From Poronia punctata (taxonomy: Eukaryota > Ascomycota > Sordariomycetes > Xylariales > Xylariaceae), in assembly GCA_022579005.1 (NCBI GenBank), contig MU401533.1, positions 62,001 through 126,000 on the forward strand: a stretch of DNA of 64,000 bases, written 5' to 3'. A program made the position numbers and the translations under genes. The notes under the pieces were generated by a model. The model saw only the letters and a list, made by a program, of their open reading frames with translations. It did not search any database and had not been told where the DNA came from. This document shows positions 1 through 11,458 of this stretch, one piece after another (the first letter of the stretch is position 1; the number at the start of each line of letters is the position of its first letter).

Positions 1-1109
1 CGGATATACAGGTTGCTTCATCGTGATGACTTCCGTAGCCAGCAGCGGAGATTATTACGAGACAGGAGACACTTACTTTTTACCGTTCTTTGAAGCTTCT
101 CAATGACCGAACTGCCACGGTTGACATCGTGTGACAGTAGTGTCACTTGGCCCTCTGTCGAGTTGAGGTTATCCTCGGCAGCTTCGATCCGCTGGCTAAG
201 AGCTTTGGCCCGACTGTCGATAACCCGTACGCTATCGTCGATGGCCTCGATCCTCTGAGCTGAAGCGCGGGCCTTGGTGTCGACATTCCTGACGTTCTCC
301 TCTACCGCGTCGAGCCGTTGACCCAGCGTCCGTTGCGCGATGGTGTTTGCTTCTTGATCCAGCTGCTTGGCGTCGATGGTGCGGACATAGCCCTCAAAGG
401 CCTCCATGCGCTCGCTCAGAGCCCTGTGGACGTCGTCGAGCGCTTCCTGATCTAGTTTTATGCGGACCTCGAGCGTCTCCATTCGCTTATTGAAGCTCTT
501 GCGAACATGTTCCTCGACCGTCTCAACCTGGTCATCGACCACCTTCTGGAACTGTTCTTCGAGAGACTCGATCTTTTGCCTTAGTTCTTCGTCGAACTGC
601 TTCTGTAGGGCCTCTGTCCGCTGCGCAAAGTCCTTCTTGACGGAGTCGACTTCCTCTTGACCGATAAACGGCTTCGAGTCGGTAGACCTTCTCTTTTTCC
701 GGCCCAGTAAGAACCAGATGAAGATGGTGCCCAGGAAGATGGCGCCGAATGAGAAGCGGACATTTGCGTCCTGCGACGCTGCGGACCAAGACGAGGCCCT
801 CCCGAGGACGTTTGCGCCGAGGATGGTGTCACCCGACACTAGATTTTCCAGGAGCGTGTGCTCGGGAAGCACATCCTTCGCCGTCCTTCCAACTGCCGTG
901 ACCGACGAGTCGTCATAACCCGAGCTCGAGCCTCTTCCCGTCTCGCCCTCTCCGCCTCCAAATATCAGGCTCTCCGGGGCCGCGCTCCATGACTCCGAGT
1001 CACCGGCAAATGACGCGCCTAGCTCGGGAGGCGACGCGACCTGCTGGTGAGATTCAAGCTCCGGAGACGACCCGAACAAGAGGCTGTTCCAGTCTACAAA
1101 CGCCGGCAT
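1..1109 (-). CDS. Single-pass membrane protein with long coiled coil (3' end cut off by window edge)
   Basis: I do not recognise the family. Translation is taken from the ATG at 1109; the frame is open further upstream only from a GTG. The first ~115 residues are Ser/Gly/acid-rich. They are followed by one hydrophobic segment (FGAIFLGTIFIWFLLG, residues ~121-136) and a GRKKRR positive patch. About 200 residues of heptad-like coiled coil follow (EALQKQFDEELRQKIESLEE and similar). A good GTAAGT donor at 76 (minus strand) ends the visible exon at 77, so the stop codon near 18 is probably intronic and the real C-terminus lies outside the window. The architecture suggests an organelle-anchored tether or scaffold, but that is inference only. 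Confidence 0.6.
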
Positions 1110-2332
1110 TCCGTGGCTCCCAAGCGAAATCCTCAAATGCAATGCGCAAACTAACGATGCAAAAACAAAAGGGAACGATTCGACTTGAGCAGAGTTTGGG
1201 ATCCGCCCCACTGCCTTAAGAAATTGGGTGCAGGCGAGATTGATCGTGGCTCTCTCCTATCTAATGATCGGATTTATCGGTGTCTTGGAATAGGCAAGTT
1301 GGTTGACCTGCCCTCCCGCTTGCCAGCAGCTCTTCCCCACATAAGCTCTCCACACTGTCCACTGGCGACGTGGCGCGGTCTGTTTGTCCCTTTCGTCGGT
1401 GACACGTCGGTTAGCCTGCTCCGCTAGCAAGGGGCGCTATCTCGAAAAAGTAAATCACCGCCCAAAAGGGGACGTACAGAGACTTTGTCCGACTTTTCGA
1501 GTCCTGACCGCTTTTCCTGCAGGAAGCACCCCGACAGCCCGAGTCCCCTTGACTTCCTTTCTCTTCTTATTAAAAGCTACGCTCGCCGATGACACCGCTT
1601 GACCTTGGGAAGAAAAAAAATCGACAAAAGGATGCGTCCGAGGTGCTTTCGCGCAAAAGACTCGATTGGGGCTCGTGTACCCTTAATATCCCAAAAGTTT
1701 TAGCTTGGGCATCGGGGTTAGACCAGTCTAGTGTTCACCTTTGAAGAGATTGCCCAAACACTGCCAGGTCACGGTACAGTATCGATATCGATTCCTAGGG
1801 TATCTTTTCTGTACGATACCTACACCAACCACCTCAAGCTGATTGGTAGATACCTGTTGCCTGTCCCCACGGGAGCTCAACCGGCCAAGACAGGGACCGC
1901 CTTTGCAGATAAAATCCACATGCTAAACCAATTTTAGCCGTTTCTAAACAATATCTCGATCTCGAGGCATAATTGCAAGGTTTAACAAAGGTGATAGGTA
2001 TTCATTCCTAAACGACAAGCGCCGCATAACAGACAAGGGAAAGCGTCTACACGTATTATCGCGCAGAAAAAAAAAAATTCCCGAGGTCGGGCCAAGAGGC
2101 CGGTAGGAATATGGTGAAAGGGAGGCTGGCGCTTGGGCTCGTACAAGTGCCCAACCCCAGCGCAATAGGCGCCGCAACATCTCCCCACCAGAGCAAAAGC
2201 GCCTCCCAGTCGCGCAAACAACAGCGCCGGAAGGGGGAACCACATCAAGAATGGTACAGTACCTCAGAATTACACTGTCCTTATCCACTACAGAAATACA
2301 CGTAGTAATTGTACACGTACGATATGTCGCAA
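1110..2332. other. Intergenic, no gene seen
   Basis: About 1.2 kb lie between two minus-strand genes. Short open frames occur on both strands but none has a recognisable protein or clean splice signals. A TTAATATCCC/AAAAGTTTTA stretch near 1680-1700 is AT-rich. I see no RNA gene. Confidence 0.6.
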
Positions 2333-4445
2333 TCACTGTGGGACTCTGGCCGAAACGCTGCGCCAAAACTCACAACGACCACCTCGCCCGCCTTCCCATG
2401 ATGAAGAATCAGCCAGCGTGAACTTGTTTACCACACCTGCGCCTGTTCGAACATAGTAGGCTAGTTTGTCTGTGACTGTGACCAGATCCACCTCACCCCC
2501 GGTGGTGTTCAGGTTCATCTGGATCGGCTTGTCGAGTGAGAACCGCGGCCAGTCGATCAAGGTATTTTCCCCGGTCAAAGGCACCGACGCGTTCTCATAC
2601 CCGCCCATGGCGTCCGCGGCAGAGATGACCGGTGTATTGTAGACGATGAAGTTGCCTAAAATCTTCTGCATCGCATGTCGGAAGTCTGCGCTAGGCAGTT
2701 CCGCGCCGACGGGAAAATACGCGCTCAGGTCGGCGCCATGATACGACGGTGTCACCGAATACTGGTATTTCCAAGCAGATCTGTGGCCTGTGCTAAAGGC
2801 TTCGGCTATCCATTGTGCAGGGCAGTCGAAGACCGTTTCGGCAGCCATGTTGAATACGGCCTGCTGAATCCCCGTGGCCATGCCGGATTGTGTCAACGCT
2901 GTTGGTCCTGTAGATCCTAGCGTGTCGAATACGGGCCCCTCTTCAGAGACTGAGTCTGCCATCCTGTAGGTATCGTAGAGACCAGAAATGTCCTGTTCTG
3001 TAAACAGTGGGAACATGTCGGCGATGAAAGCGTCGTATTGAGACACGGTAGAGACCTCTGGGTTGAACAAAGGAACCCCTTCATTGGCGTTGTTCTATCA
3101 TCTCGTTAGTGTGTCTGCCTAGTCGACATCGATAGATATCTTGGATATATGCTCACGCCAATGAGGACACGCCTCCCGCTCAGCTTGCTCTGCTGAAGCT
3201 GTACAGATGGTCGCTCTTGTATGTACTCATCATCAATAACAGGCAAGAAGGCAAAGCTTCCAAAGTACCCCAGTGTCGTTGACACAGACCCACTAGCATT
3301 CTGTAATGTTTCGCTGTCGGCATCCAAGAGGCATTCAAATGTGCTACTGTATTGTGGTGTTTCTGAGCACCCGGCAAATTCGACAAACCTCTCATATCGG
3401 ATCCGTGGGAAGGGATCCGAGTACCTATAAACCGCCGGAAAGTAAGGGCTGGCAGCGATAATCTAGTCGACGTTAGCATCGTCCAGCACAAAGATATGCG
3501 TATAGACGGCATACATTATCAAAAAGCCCTATATCTTGCCCTCCATAGGCCATAGCATGGTACATGGCGGAAGCGGCGCCGGACGACTCGCCGCCGATTG
3601 TAATGCGGTCGGCGTCACCACCAAACTTGGCTATGTTCTGTTTTGTCCATTCAATGCCGTATCGCTGATCTAAAAGCCCTACGTTGAGCTTCCCGCCTTC
3701 TTTAACTTCAGGGGAAGCGAGGAACCCAAACGCCCCTAGGCGATATTGCAGCTCGACAACTACGAAGCCGTTGTCATTGGTGTTCATCCATACACTCGGA
3801 TCATACTCTGCCCCGAAAACCGAATGGCCACCGCCATCTTCAGCTCGATCTGGTAAGCATTCGGCTAAAGGTTTTGTGAGAAAAAGAATGGATGGAGGGA
3901 CTGCATACGTATCCATACCAAAACCGGCAAATCGGTTGCATTGGGGGCTGCGTAGACGTTAAGGAACAGACAATCCTCATCACCGGGCCCAGAGTTAAAT
4001 CCATATACTCCCGGCACACCGAAAGCACCCGTCTGTGGGCACAAAGGAGGCTGTTCTACTGCTGGGGTGATGCGATCGCCTGAGTAAAGAGGGGCTTCGG
4101 GAGCCTTCCATCGGCGTTGTCCAGTTGGCGGCGCAGCATATCGAATACTAGTAGTTTTATCAGCACCGGTGATCAATCACGACAGCTGTCGTAAGTTGGG
4201 CATATCAATCTGGGCTTGAGCCGCAATATGTGGCTTTTGGGACTCAAAATGGACCGTCGCTCGTACCCTTTCCAGATGTTCAGATCGTACGTATCATTAT
4301 AATAGCCTTCGTAAGTCGCATAGCCCAAGTTGATGATTGGGCCGGATCTAGTCGTCGGATGTTCATCTGATGTACCAGTTCTCTGGCAAGCTCCGGCAAA
4401 CCCCAGCAGGGCCAGACAGCAGCCCGATGGTGGTATCAACCTCAT
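2333..4445 (-). CDS. Secreted type-B carboxylesterase/lipase, 5 exons
   Basis: This alpha/beta-hydrolase of the carboxylesterase B/lipase family would hydrolyse ester bonds outside the cell. Exons on the minus strand are 4445-4267, 4147-3909, 3837-3515, 3462-3157 and 3094-2333. All phases agree, giving 602 aa. The N-terminus RLIPPSGCCLALLGFAGAC looks like a signal peptide. Family landmarks are GIRYAAPPTGQRRW (~60), EDCLFLNVYAP-like block (~117), the oxyanion block VLVWIHGGGHSVFG, nucleophile motif GGESSG (Ser224), NNANEG (Glu354) and SYHGADL (His468). The protein ends RCEFWRSVSARVPQ, as lipases of this family commonly do. The catalytic triad is intact. The start at 4445 is the Met just before the hydrophobic signal; two Met/TTG positions upstream lack one. 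Confidence 0.9.
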
Positions 4446-5916
4446 ATAGCCCGTTGTAAGGATTGCTAGTGTCCGTCTATAGATACGTGGAATTTGATCG
4501 AGGCCCAATCCCGATTTCATCTGCCTTTATGTAATATATTACGCGGAGTCCTCCTGTCAGGTTCTCGCACAGTAGCGCACCGCAGAACAGAATTACGGGT
4601 AAAAACACCAGTAACTACCTAGCTGCTAGTAACGACAGCGACTCGCGAGGGCAGCTTAAAACGGAAAACTATAGGCAGGACATTATGTCTCTATCCATTT
4701 CGGAGATCGAGACCAAGCAAGTATTCCGGCTCCATCGGTGTCGTGGTTGATGCCGAAGTTATCATAGGATCTGGTGCTCCGTGCTTCGGCTAGCTCTGAA
4801 TAGGTATCAGATCTCCCTACGAGTACATCCTAAAGAATCTTATACACTTCGAATCTAGTGCTTATTTCGGAAGCAAATGAGGTTTAATTGCCTTGTCGCC
4901 TGGTACACGTAAATGTCCCTCTGATGGGTGCTAACACGCGGGTGACGATAAGATTATAATCGTTTTCCCTACCATCATCAACACCGAGTCAACTTCCGCC
5001 ATATAAGGCGATGGACATGTGTTTTACTTACGACACTAAGTGAGTGCGCCACAGCGAAGACATGAATGAGGGAATATTCAAAATTGGGCGTTTTTTAAGA
5101 AGTTTACCTGTGCAGCTTGACAAGTCAATTGCTGTCGTGAGACAATTCACCATGATATTAGGTAAGAAGACTTGAAAGTAGGTAGTGTCTTTATTTCCTG
5201 CGGAATTTTGACCCATATAGTTAAAGTAGGGAAGTACTTAGGTAAGCATCATCCAGGGACCAGAACCTTTAGCTTATCAAATAATGGTGTAGGTGCCTTC
5301 CTACATCATATATAGCACTTGCTGTACGAGTAGGTAGGGAGATGGATAGATACGTGGATAGCCCCTCCAAAAGGCTCGCACGGAGTGTGTCAAGGCCGAC
5401 AAATCAAGCCTTCCCATCGCAGATTTAGAAACAGCTGACGCGTACTTTTCTAGGTACTTATCTTTACATACCTTAGGCATGGAATCCATGGGGTCTTTTG
5501 CCACGGAATTTGGTGTTGTGAGGACCTTTGGAGCCTGTCTCCCCGGGGAAATACCCATGACTGTTCCCAGGCTATATATTTTTGTACACATCAATGCCGA
5601 GGAATATCGGAAAGGACAACCTGCCGGAGCGAGGAAACAATTCATGACGTGTGCGCTTGGTGCTTTCCTCGTGCTATCACCCTCATTACCGCTCCTATAT
5701 ATCTTAAGATAGGAACCTACCACCTGACTTTTTTCATCGCCCATTGTTTTTTGTAACCGACGCCAACCAAACACCAGTATCACGAAGCAAAGCATGGGGT
5801 ATTGGGTACACATCTTCAGACTATGGTCTTCTGCCGATTCCCCTTCCCCACAAGACCACTCGTGGGGGGTTCACTCCGAGGCCAGAAAAGAGTTCTCGTC
5901 TGAACGTCCACCTACC
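4446..5916. other. Intergenic between divergent genes, no gene seen
   Basis: About 1.5 kb separate the divergently transcribed esterase and GDSL-fold gene, so both promoters should lie here. Open frames at 5301-5813 (minus) and 5479-5712 (plus) have no recognisable product. The in-frame extension from 5794 is the 5' leader of the next gene, whose start I place at 5917. Confidence 0.6.
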
Positions 5917-7467
5917 ATGAGCTCCAAGTGCAAAAGATGGGCTCGAGATAACATAGTATCGGTCGAGACGTATAGGAGAGGCCCCAAGCTTCTCCTGAAA
6001 ACCGCGTATTTGACAATCACGTTCATGGGTTTGACGTATGTCTGGTATATTCTACGACTGTCAAGTAGGTCATTGTTCCATTTGGATTATTTCGGTCATA
6101 ATACACTCCAGATGCCGAACGGACAGGATAGCCCTGCCGGGTTGAGGATGGTGGTGTTTGGCGGAGGGGATGTCGCTACACCGAGCCACTTACGTGCCAA
6201 GCAGCATCGTCAAAAACCCGCATGGACCGAAGTCATGTGTCGAAAGGTGATAAGCACTATACGACAAACTATAGGCAATCATAACTATTAGGCTAATGCT
6301 ATGGTGCAGTTGGGTTGCGATACTTACCTCTCGTTCGTCCCGGAGGCGGAAGCAATGGGCGGCGCCGTCATGTCAAACGCCCTTCTTGATGCAGCACACA
6401 AGATAATAACATCGGTGCAAGGCGAGACCAAGCGGAACAATCAGAACAACGGCGGGCCAAATCTCGATTACTCCTGGGTTCCGTCGCAATATCCAGTCCC
6501 AACCCAGCCCGACTTGGCCGCTCAAATCGACGCCTTCCTCTCGTCCCCTAAACCAGCTCTATCCCCAGCCGAGACCCTATGGGTCTTCAATGTCGGGTAC
6601 ACTGACATCTACAACCTCGCCGCTCTACCTCGCAATCTCGCATTGCAGGTCCTAGACGCGAACGTCGTAGACCTATTCTTCCACATCAAGCGATTATATC
6701 GGGCCGCGGAAGACAAGAATTCGCCCGCCTTCTCCGACTACTATTTGTCGAGCCACGGCCCTCTGGAAGCGAGTGTGAGGGAAGATAAGAAGGTGGCGCG
6801 GGCGCCCTTCCGGCTATATCTCAAGCCGACGTTTGACATTACATTAACTCCGGGTTTCAACAGCACGCGTCCGTCGCCTGTCAGACCTCCACATTCATCG
6901 GCAGACCACTTGCGGAACGCAGTGTTCTTGACGACATACTGGAACACCCTACTAGAGACGGCCGTGGACGACTGGCTCAAGTCGCCGGACCCAGAGCACT
7001 GGTCCGTAGTCGATACCGTCGACATCGGCATCGTAAAGGCGCTTGCCGCTAACGGACCTCTACGGCCACAAAAGCCGAAGCGACGGAATCAGCTGCGGGA
7101 TATCGATATCCCGTTTCTGCGTCGCGAGGTTGACTCGTACGATCTTGCGCACTATATCCATGAACTCATGGTCGACCGACAACTGCGCAACGCCGACATG
7201 TCCGACGGCAACGGGCTAGGCGCTCGTCCGTCGGAAGACGGGTTTTTGTACATATCTACCCCCTGCCTCTCCAGGTACGAGGTTGGCAATGGGGGGCGAG
7301 ATGTTTGTGGTGAGCCTGACAACTACCTGTTCTATACCGACTTTGTCGTCGGCCAGCGCGCCATTTACGAGATTGGCGTGCGCGCTGCAAGGAGGTTTCT
7401 GGACCAGGTCGAGATCGGGTCATCATGGAGGGGTGGGGGCAGAAATAATGGGCAAAAAGAAGGCTAG
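5917..7467 (+). CDS. Membrane-anchored GDSL/SGNH-fold lipase-like protein
   Basis: There are two exons, 5917-6246 and 6310-7467, around a 63-bp phase-0 intron with branch GCTAAT and a CAG acceptor. The product is 495 aa. Residues ~25-46 form one transmembrane helix, so the protein is probably a type II membrane protein. The fold is suggested by the fungal GDSL-lipase blocks VVFGGGDVATPS (block I, ~79), WTEVMCRK/LGCDTYLSFVP (joined exactly across the intron), FNVGYTDIYNLAALPR, and YLFYTDFVVGQRAIYEIG near the C-terminus. The Ser of GDS is Gly, and the usual late Asp-x-x-His is not visible, so catalysis is doubtful. The start ATG 5917 has a good context (CTACCATG) and begins the hydrophilic N-tail before the helix. 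Confidence 0.75.
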
Positions 7468-7995
7468 ATTGGAGAAGTAAAGGGGTCAAAGGGGGAGGCG
7501 AACATCGGCTTCGAATTTGAAAGGTTGTTAGATCTTGTTGATGGTAAGTCCAGTTTTAGTTTAATGAGATTAGTTCGACTTCTTCATGCTCAAGCATAAA
7601 CCAACTGTGTCGCCATTCGCTTCTAAGGGTACAAGTAATAGCAATCTGGGATAAGCTTATCGTGTGGAATATGTATTTCCTTCGAATCTGTGTGAAATGG
7701 ATGGCATATGTGTTGCATCTACCTAGCCCCTAATGTCTTCCAACCCGAACTAGCAACTGACGAGGTCCATGGAAGGGGCTTCACGGGTACTAACCGACGA
7801 TGGACTCGAGGCATCGTAAATTTCGCCTCGTATGAGCTGTGACCACAGCACAGTAGATGTTGACCTGGGTGCTAAGGTGCCTGGGTCCCACAACAGTGCG
7901 GCTTAAAACTGCCTATGTACCCCTTCACAAGAGGTTGCTAGTCGCCGGCGCATATTCTGTCCTAACGACCGAGGATTCTAACCAATTACATGACT
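7468..7995. other. Intergenic, 3' flank of GDSL-fold gene
   Basis: About 530 bp lie between the GDSL-fold gene and the tRNA-Arg gene. I see no coding or RNA signal here; the short frame at 7857-8048 runs into the tRNA. Confidence 0.6.
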
Positions 7996-8102
7996 GGCCT
8001 CGTGGCCCAATGGCAAGGCGTTTGACTACGAGACAAGATGCGATATAATTATTGGTCTTTGACGCAATCAAGAGATTCTGGGTTCGACCCCCAGCGAGGT
8101 CA
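7996..8102 (+). tRNA. tRNA-Arg(ACG) with 35-nt intron
   Basis: The acceptor arms GGCCTCG and CGAGGTC pair over 7 bp with one G-U, and the discriminator is A (8102). The D arm (GCC/GGC), the anticodon stem TTTGA/TCAAG and the T arm CTGGG-TTCGACC-CCCAG all fold. The anticodon loop reads C-U-A-C-G-A then the intron then A, so the anticodon is ACG and the intron (8032-8066) sits after base 37, the canonical eukaryotic position. The mature length is 72 nt. Downstream ATATTTTTG gives a Pol III terminator. Family knowledge: ACG is deaminated to ICG and reads CGU/CGC/CGA. Confidence 0.92.
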
Positions 8103-8632
8103 TATTTTTGCTCAAATAGGCTTTTGGTGTGACACCTACAAAAGGCTCTGGGTTGCTATTTGTTTTGTATGATACGGACAATGAAGCATGTGAATACAAC
8201 CAAACGAGAAATCACTCTATATTTGATGATATTTGATGATTGTTTGGTTTTTTGAGTTGCATCAATGTCTATCATTCTACTGATAGATGCTATTGGCCAA
8301 TTGACATATTTTGGAGAGGGGCATATACTGCCCCGCGGGCAGTGTCTGGACAGATGACAGGGCACCTAAAAGTGGCCCGTGATAGGCGGCCGTGCAGCTC
8401 ACCATCCTTGCATGTCTGTAACCTAACCTTTTACTGTATAGATTAGCCGCCAGCAGGACTCCGAATTCCGCTAAAAACTGTCCCTCGGGAACGTTCCCGA
8501 TGACCCCAGTCAATTACGGAAAATGTAACGATAAATCTTACGATTTTCAACCTGACGATCTGACGACATTCTCTCACGTCCGGGGCGCTCCTTTCTAGAC
8601 CGGCTTAAATCGACAATATACCAATTCCAACC
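8103..8632. other. Intergenic, HEM13 promoter region
   Basis: The first part is AT-rich, with a repeated ATATTTGATG motif at about 8218-8240. The last ~200 bp are more GC-rich and should hold the HEM13 promoter. No gene is seen. Confidence 0.5.
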
Positions 8633-9907
8633 ATGGCGCAGAGGGAGGTGTGTCGGTTCGCTTTGATGCGACTGCGGCCCTCGCAAGCCTCAAAGTCGAT
8701 ACGACGTCCGTTCAGTTCCAGCTCGTACAATCCGACCTCGCGCAGAGTTCAAGTCCGTGTGTTGGCTGTAATGGCAACGGCCACTTGTATAGCAGCTACA
8801 GCTTACACAATGGTACAACTCCCCTTCCTCTGCGCGACGCTGTCGGACTTGTTCCTGGACGTCAATTGATCTTCTATGGTCCTACAGGCTACCCAGAAAC
8901 CTACAAAATTCGATTCACGTTCCCTTGCCGAACTCGACGAGCGCACAAGACGCGAGGATGGCATAACCGAAAAATCGCCGATGCGCCTACGGATGGAGGA
9001 GTTCATTCGTGAGCAGCAAAAGGAGATAGTAGATGCGCTGGAACAGATAGACGGGAAACGTTTCAAAGAGGACACATGGACACGTCCCAATGGCGGCGGC
9101 GGTCTGTCTTGCGTCCTACAAGAAGGGAACGTGTTCGAAAAGGCCGGGGTGAATATCAGCGTCGTGTATGGAACGCTGCCTAAACCGGCCATTGCGAAAA
9201 TGCGCGAAAATCACAAGACAATAACGGCCGAAGTCGACAACCTCGACTTTTACGCGCTCGGCCTCAGCCTGGTTCTCCACCCGCGAAACCCAATGGCCCC
9301 TACCGTACACTTGAACTACCGGTATTTCGAGACGATGAAACCGGACGGGACGTCGCAGGCCTGGTGGTTCGGCGGCGGCAGCGATCTGACGCCGAGCTAC
9401 CTGTTTGACGAGGATGCGGTACACTTCCATAAAACGCTCAAAGAAGCCTGCGATAAGCACGACAAGGATTACTACCCGCGCTTCAAGAAATGGTGCGACG
9501 AGTATTTCTCCAACAAGCACCGCGGGGAATCGCGAGGTATCGGCGGCATATTCTTCGACGACTTGGATGAAACGGTGGCCGATTCGGAAAACACGTTCGC
9601 CTTCATCCAAGACTGCCTAAAGAGCTTCCTGCCGTCGTATCTGCCCATCATCGAGAGACGGAAAGACATGCCGTTTACGGAGAAGGAGAAGGAGTGGCAA
9701 CAGGTGCGGAGAGGGCGGTACGTCGAGTTCAACCTGGTGCACGACCGTGGCACGGCTTTTGGCTTGAACGTACCCGGCTCGAGGGTTGAAAGTATCCTCA
9801 TGAGCTTACCACTGACGGCTTCGTGGCGGTACATGTATGAGCCGGAGCCGCGAAGCCGCGAGCAGCGCCTCGTCGACGTCCTGAAAGAACCCAAGGAATG
9901 GGTATGA
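8633..9907 (+). CDS. HEM13: Coproporphyrinogen III oxidase (oxygen-dependent)
   Basis: This enzyme converts coproporphyrinogen III to protoporphyrinogen IX in haem synthesis, using O2. Exon 1 is 8633-8812 and exon 2 is 8888-9907, joined by a 75-bp phase-0 intron (GTACAA...CTACAG); the product is 399 aa. The first ~60 residues are Arg/Ser-rich with a hydrophobic stretch ([18 protein letters not shown]), resembling a mitochondrial presequence and membrane signal. The remainder matches the family end to end, including [72 protein letters not shown] and [20 protein letters not shown]. The His and Asp residues of the conserved blocks are present. The yeast enzyme is cytosolic, so the N-terminal extension suggests a mitochondrial form, as is usual in other eukaryotes. 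Confidence 0.95.
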
Positions 9908-10603
9908 TGGCCATGTTGTTTAGGGTTTGGCCGCTCTATATGTACCTTGTATGTAAGTCGTCAATATGTATGTATATTACGGTGGGCTTTCAAAAGGCTA
10001 GGTTAGATTCTAGATTTGCATATTTGTCCACGTATCTACTACGACAATATGAATATCACAGCCTTTATGGCAACCTGTACAATACAAGCTTGTTGTCTGG
10101 GGAGGTGGTGAGTATATTAAACGAGGGGTAAAAAAGGGGCAGAGCTAGACTAGGCAACTGTATGCTTGCGTAGGCACTCGATGCATGAGGTAGGAAGGTT
10201 CGCAGATACAAGCTTACTACCTACTTGACCTCAACCCTCACTCAAGTCTACATTTATATATTTGTAAAGACTTGACATGCTTCTACGTTTAACTTGAAGT
10301 AGTAGAAACGAATTCAAAGCGGGTGTTTGACTCTGACTGCTTCCCCACGTGCCACCAACTCCCCTCACTCAGCGCACAACTTCCGAAGCTGCACCTGCTT
10401 CCAATACCTACTGAATTACATACATACATACATACATACATACATCTAACCCGACTACAATTGACGACTAGACGAGAAAGACCGCCATAGAATATCACAT
10501 ACCTATCTATCACTCAAGAAATATTTTTAAATTTGCCATAAAACAATCCTATCCTCACCACACCACACCACACCACACCACACCACACCCCCGCCCCCGC
10601 AAG
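9908..10603. other. Intergenic with TACA and CACCA microsatellites
   Basis: About 700 bp separate HEM13 and the UCH gene. A (TACA)n tract spans 10417-10445 and CACCA units cover about 10556-10588, directly before the UCH start. No gene is seen. Confidence 0.6.
10417..10445. repeat. (TACA)n microsatellite
   Basis: Seven tandem TACA units upstream of the UCH gene. Confidence 0.9.
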
Positions 10604-11458
10604 ATGGCGACCAGAAACACTACCAAGCACTTCATCCCACTAGAATCCAACCCGGAACTCTTCACCGAGTTAATCCACCGTCTGGGCATGTCGAAGAAAC
10701 TAGCTTTCCACGACATGTACACTCTCGACGACGAAACAACAAAATACATACCGCGACCGACTCTCGCGCTCGTCATCATAGTTCCAGCTCCGAGTGATTA
10801 CATAAAACTCATAGAAGAAGAAGAAGAAGAAGAAGAAGAGAAGGATAAATTTCCTCACGATTTAAGCGGTGACGATGAGGATGCGGTGTTTTATTGTCAG
10901 ACTATAGGGAATGCTTGTGGGTTGTTTGCCATTCTACATGCTGTTAGTAATGGGGATACGAGGGGGTTTATTGGTAAGTTCCTTTCCTTCCTTCCTTCCT
11001 TCTTTATTTTTTTCTTTTATTTTTGCTATTTTTTGCAATTAACTACACTAAACCACTTGAAAGAACCAAACACGCACATCTCCAACCTCGTGACCAAACT
11101 CGCCCCCCTGAACAGAGCCCAACGCATCCAAGTTCTCGAACAGGACTCTCAACTAGAAGAAGCCCACGCATCCGTGGCTTCGCGCGGCGACACGGCGCCT
11201 CCCGAAGACGCCACGATTCCGGCGCCGTACGCATTCATGGCGTTTGCGAAGTCGCATAAATCCGGAAAACTGTATCAGCTGGAGGGTTGTCGGAAGGGAC
11301 CGGTTGATTTGGGGGTCGTGCTTGGTCCTGATGAGGATCTACTCTCGGGGAAGGCGTTGGGTGCTGTGAAGGAGTTTGTGGATAGGGCTGGGAAGGGGGT
11401 GAGGTTTGGGTATAGTGCTATGGCGCTCAGTGTTACTGGGGAGGAAGAGGAGGTGTGA
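10604..11458 (+). CDS. Ubiquitin C-terminal hydrolase, UCH (YUH1/UCH-L3) type, altered active site
   Basis: Exon 1 is 10604-10973 and exon 2 is 11064-11458, with a 90-bp phase-1 intron (GTAAGT, acceptor AAAG). The intron is a multiple of three without a stop, so retention would still be open. The spliced product is 254 aa. The family is clear from the N-terminal FIPLESNPELF and the VFYCQTIGNACGLFAILHAV block holding the oxyanion Gln99 and nucleophile Cys105. UCH enzymes trim small adducts from ubiquitin. The aligned position of the catalytic His (HFIALV in UCH-L3) reads AFMAFA, Ala180. The Asp position (LYELDG) reads LYQLEG, Glu197. A run of nine Glu (residues 71-79) sits in front of the Cys block. 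Catalytic activity is uncertain. Confidence 0.85.
   Translation: MATRNTTKHFIPLESNPELFTELIHRLGMSKKLAFHDMYTLDDETTKYIPRPTLALVIIVPAPSDYIKLIEEEEEEEEEKDKFPHDLSGDDEDAVFYCQTIGNACGLFAILHAVSNGDTRGFIGKFLSFLPSFFIFFFYFCYFLQLTTLNHLKEPNTHISNLVTKLAPLNRAQRIQVLEQDSQLEEAHASVASRGDTAPPEDATIPAPYAFMAFAKSHKSGKLYQLEGCRKGPVDLGVVLGPDEDLLSGKALGAVKEFVDRAGKGVRFGYSAMALSVTGEEEEV

Noticed and set aside
5794..5916. Upstream in-frame start for the GDSL-fold gene
   Set aside because: The 41-residue extension has no membrane or signal logic, and ATG 5917 has the better context.
9116..9610. 164-codon antisense frame over HEM13
   Set aside because: Shadow of a GC-rich, conserved coding exon; no start context or family.
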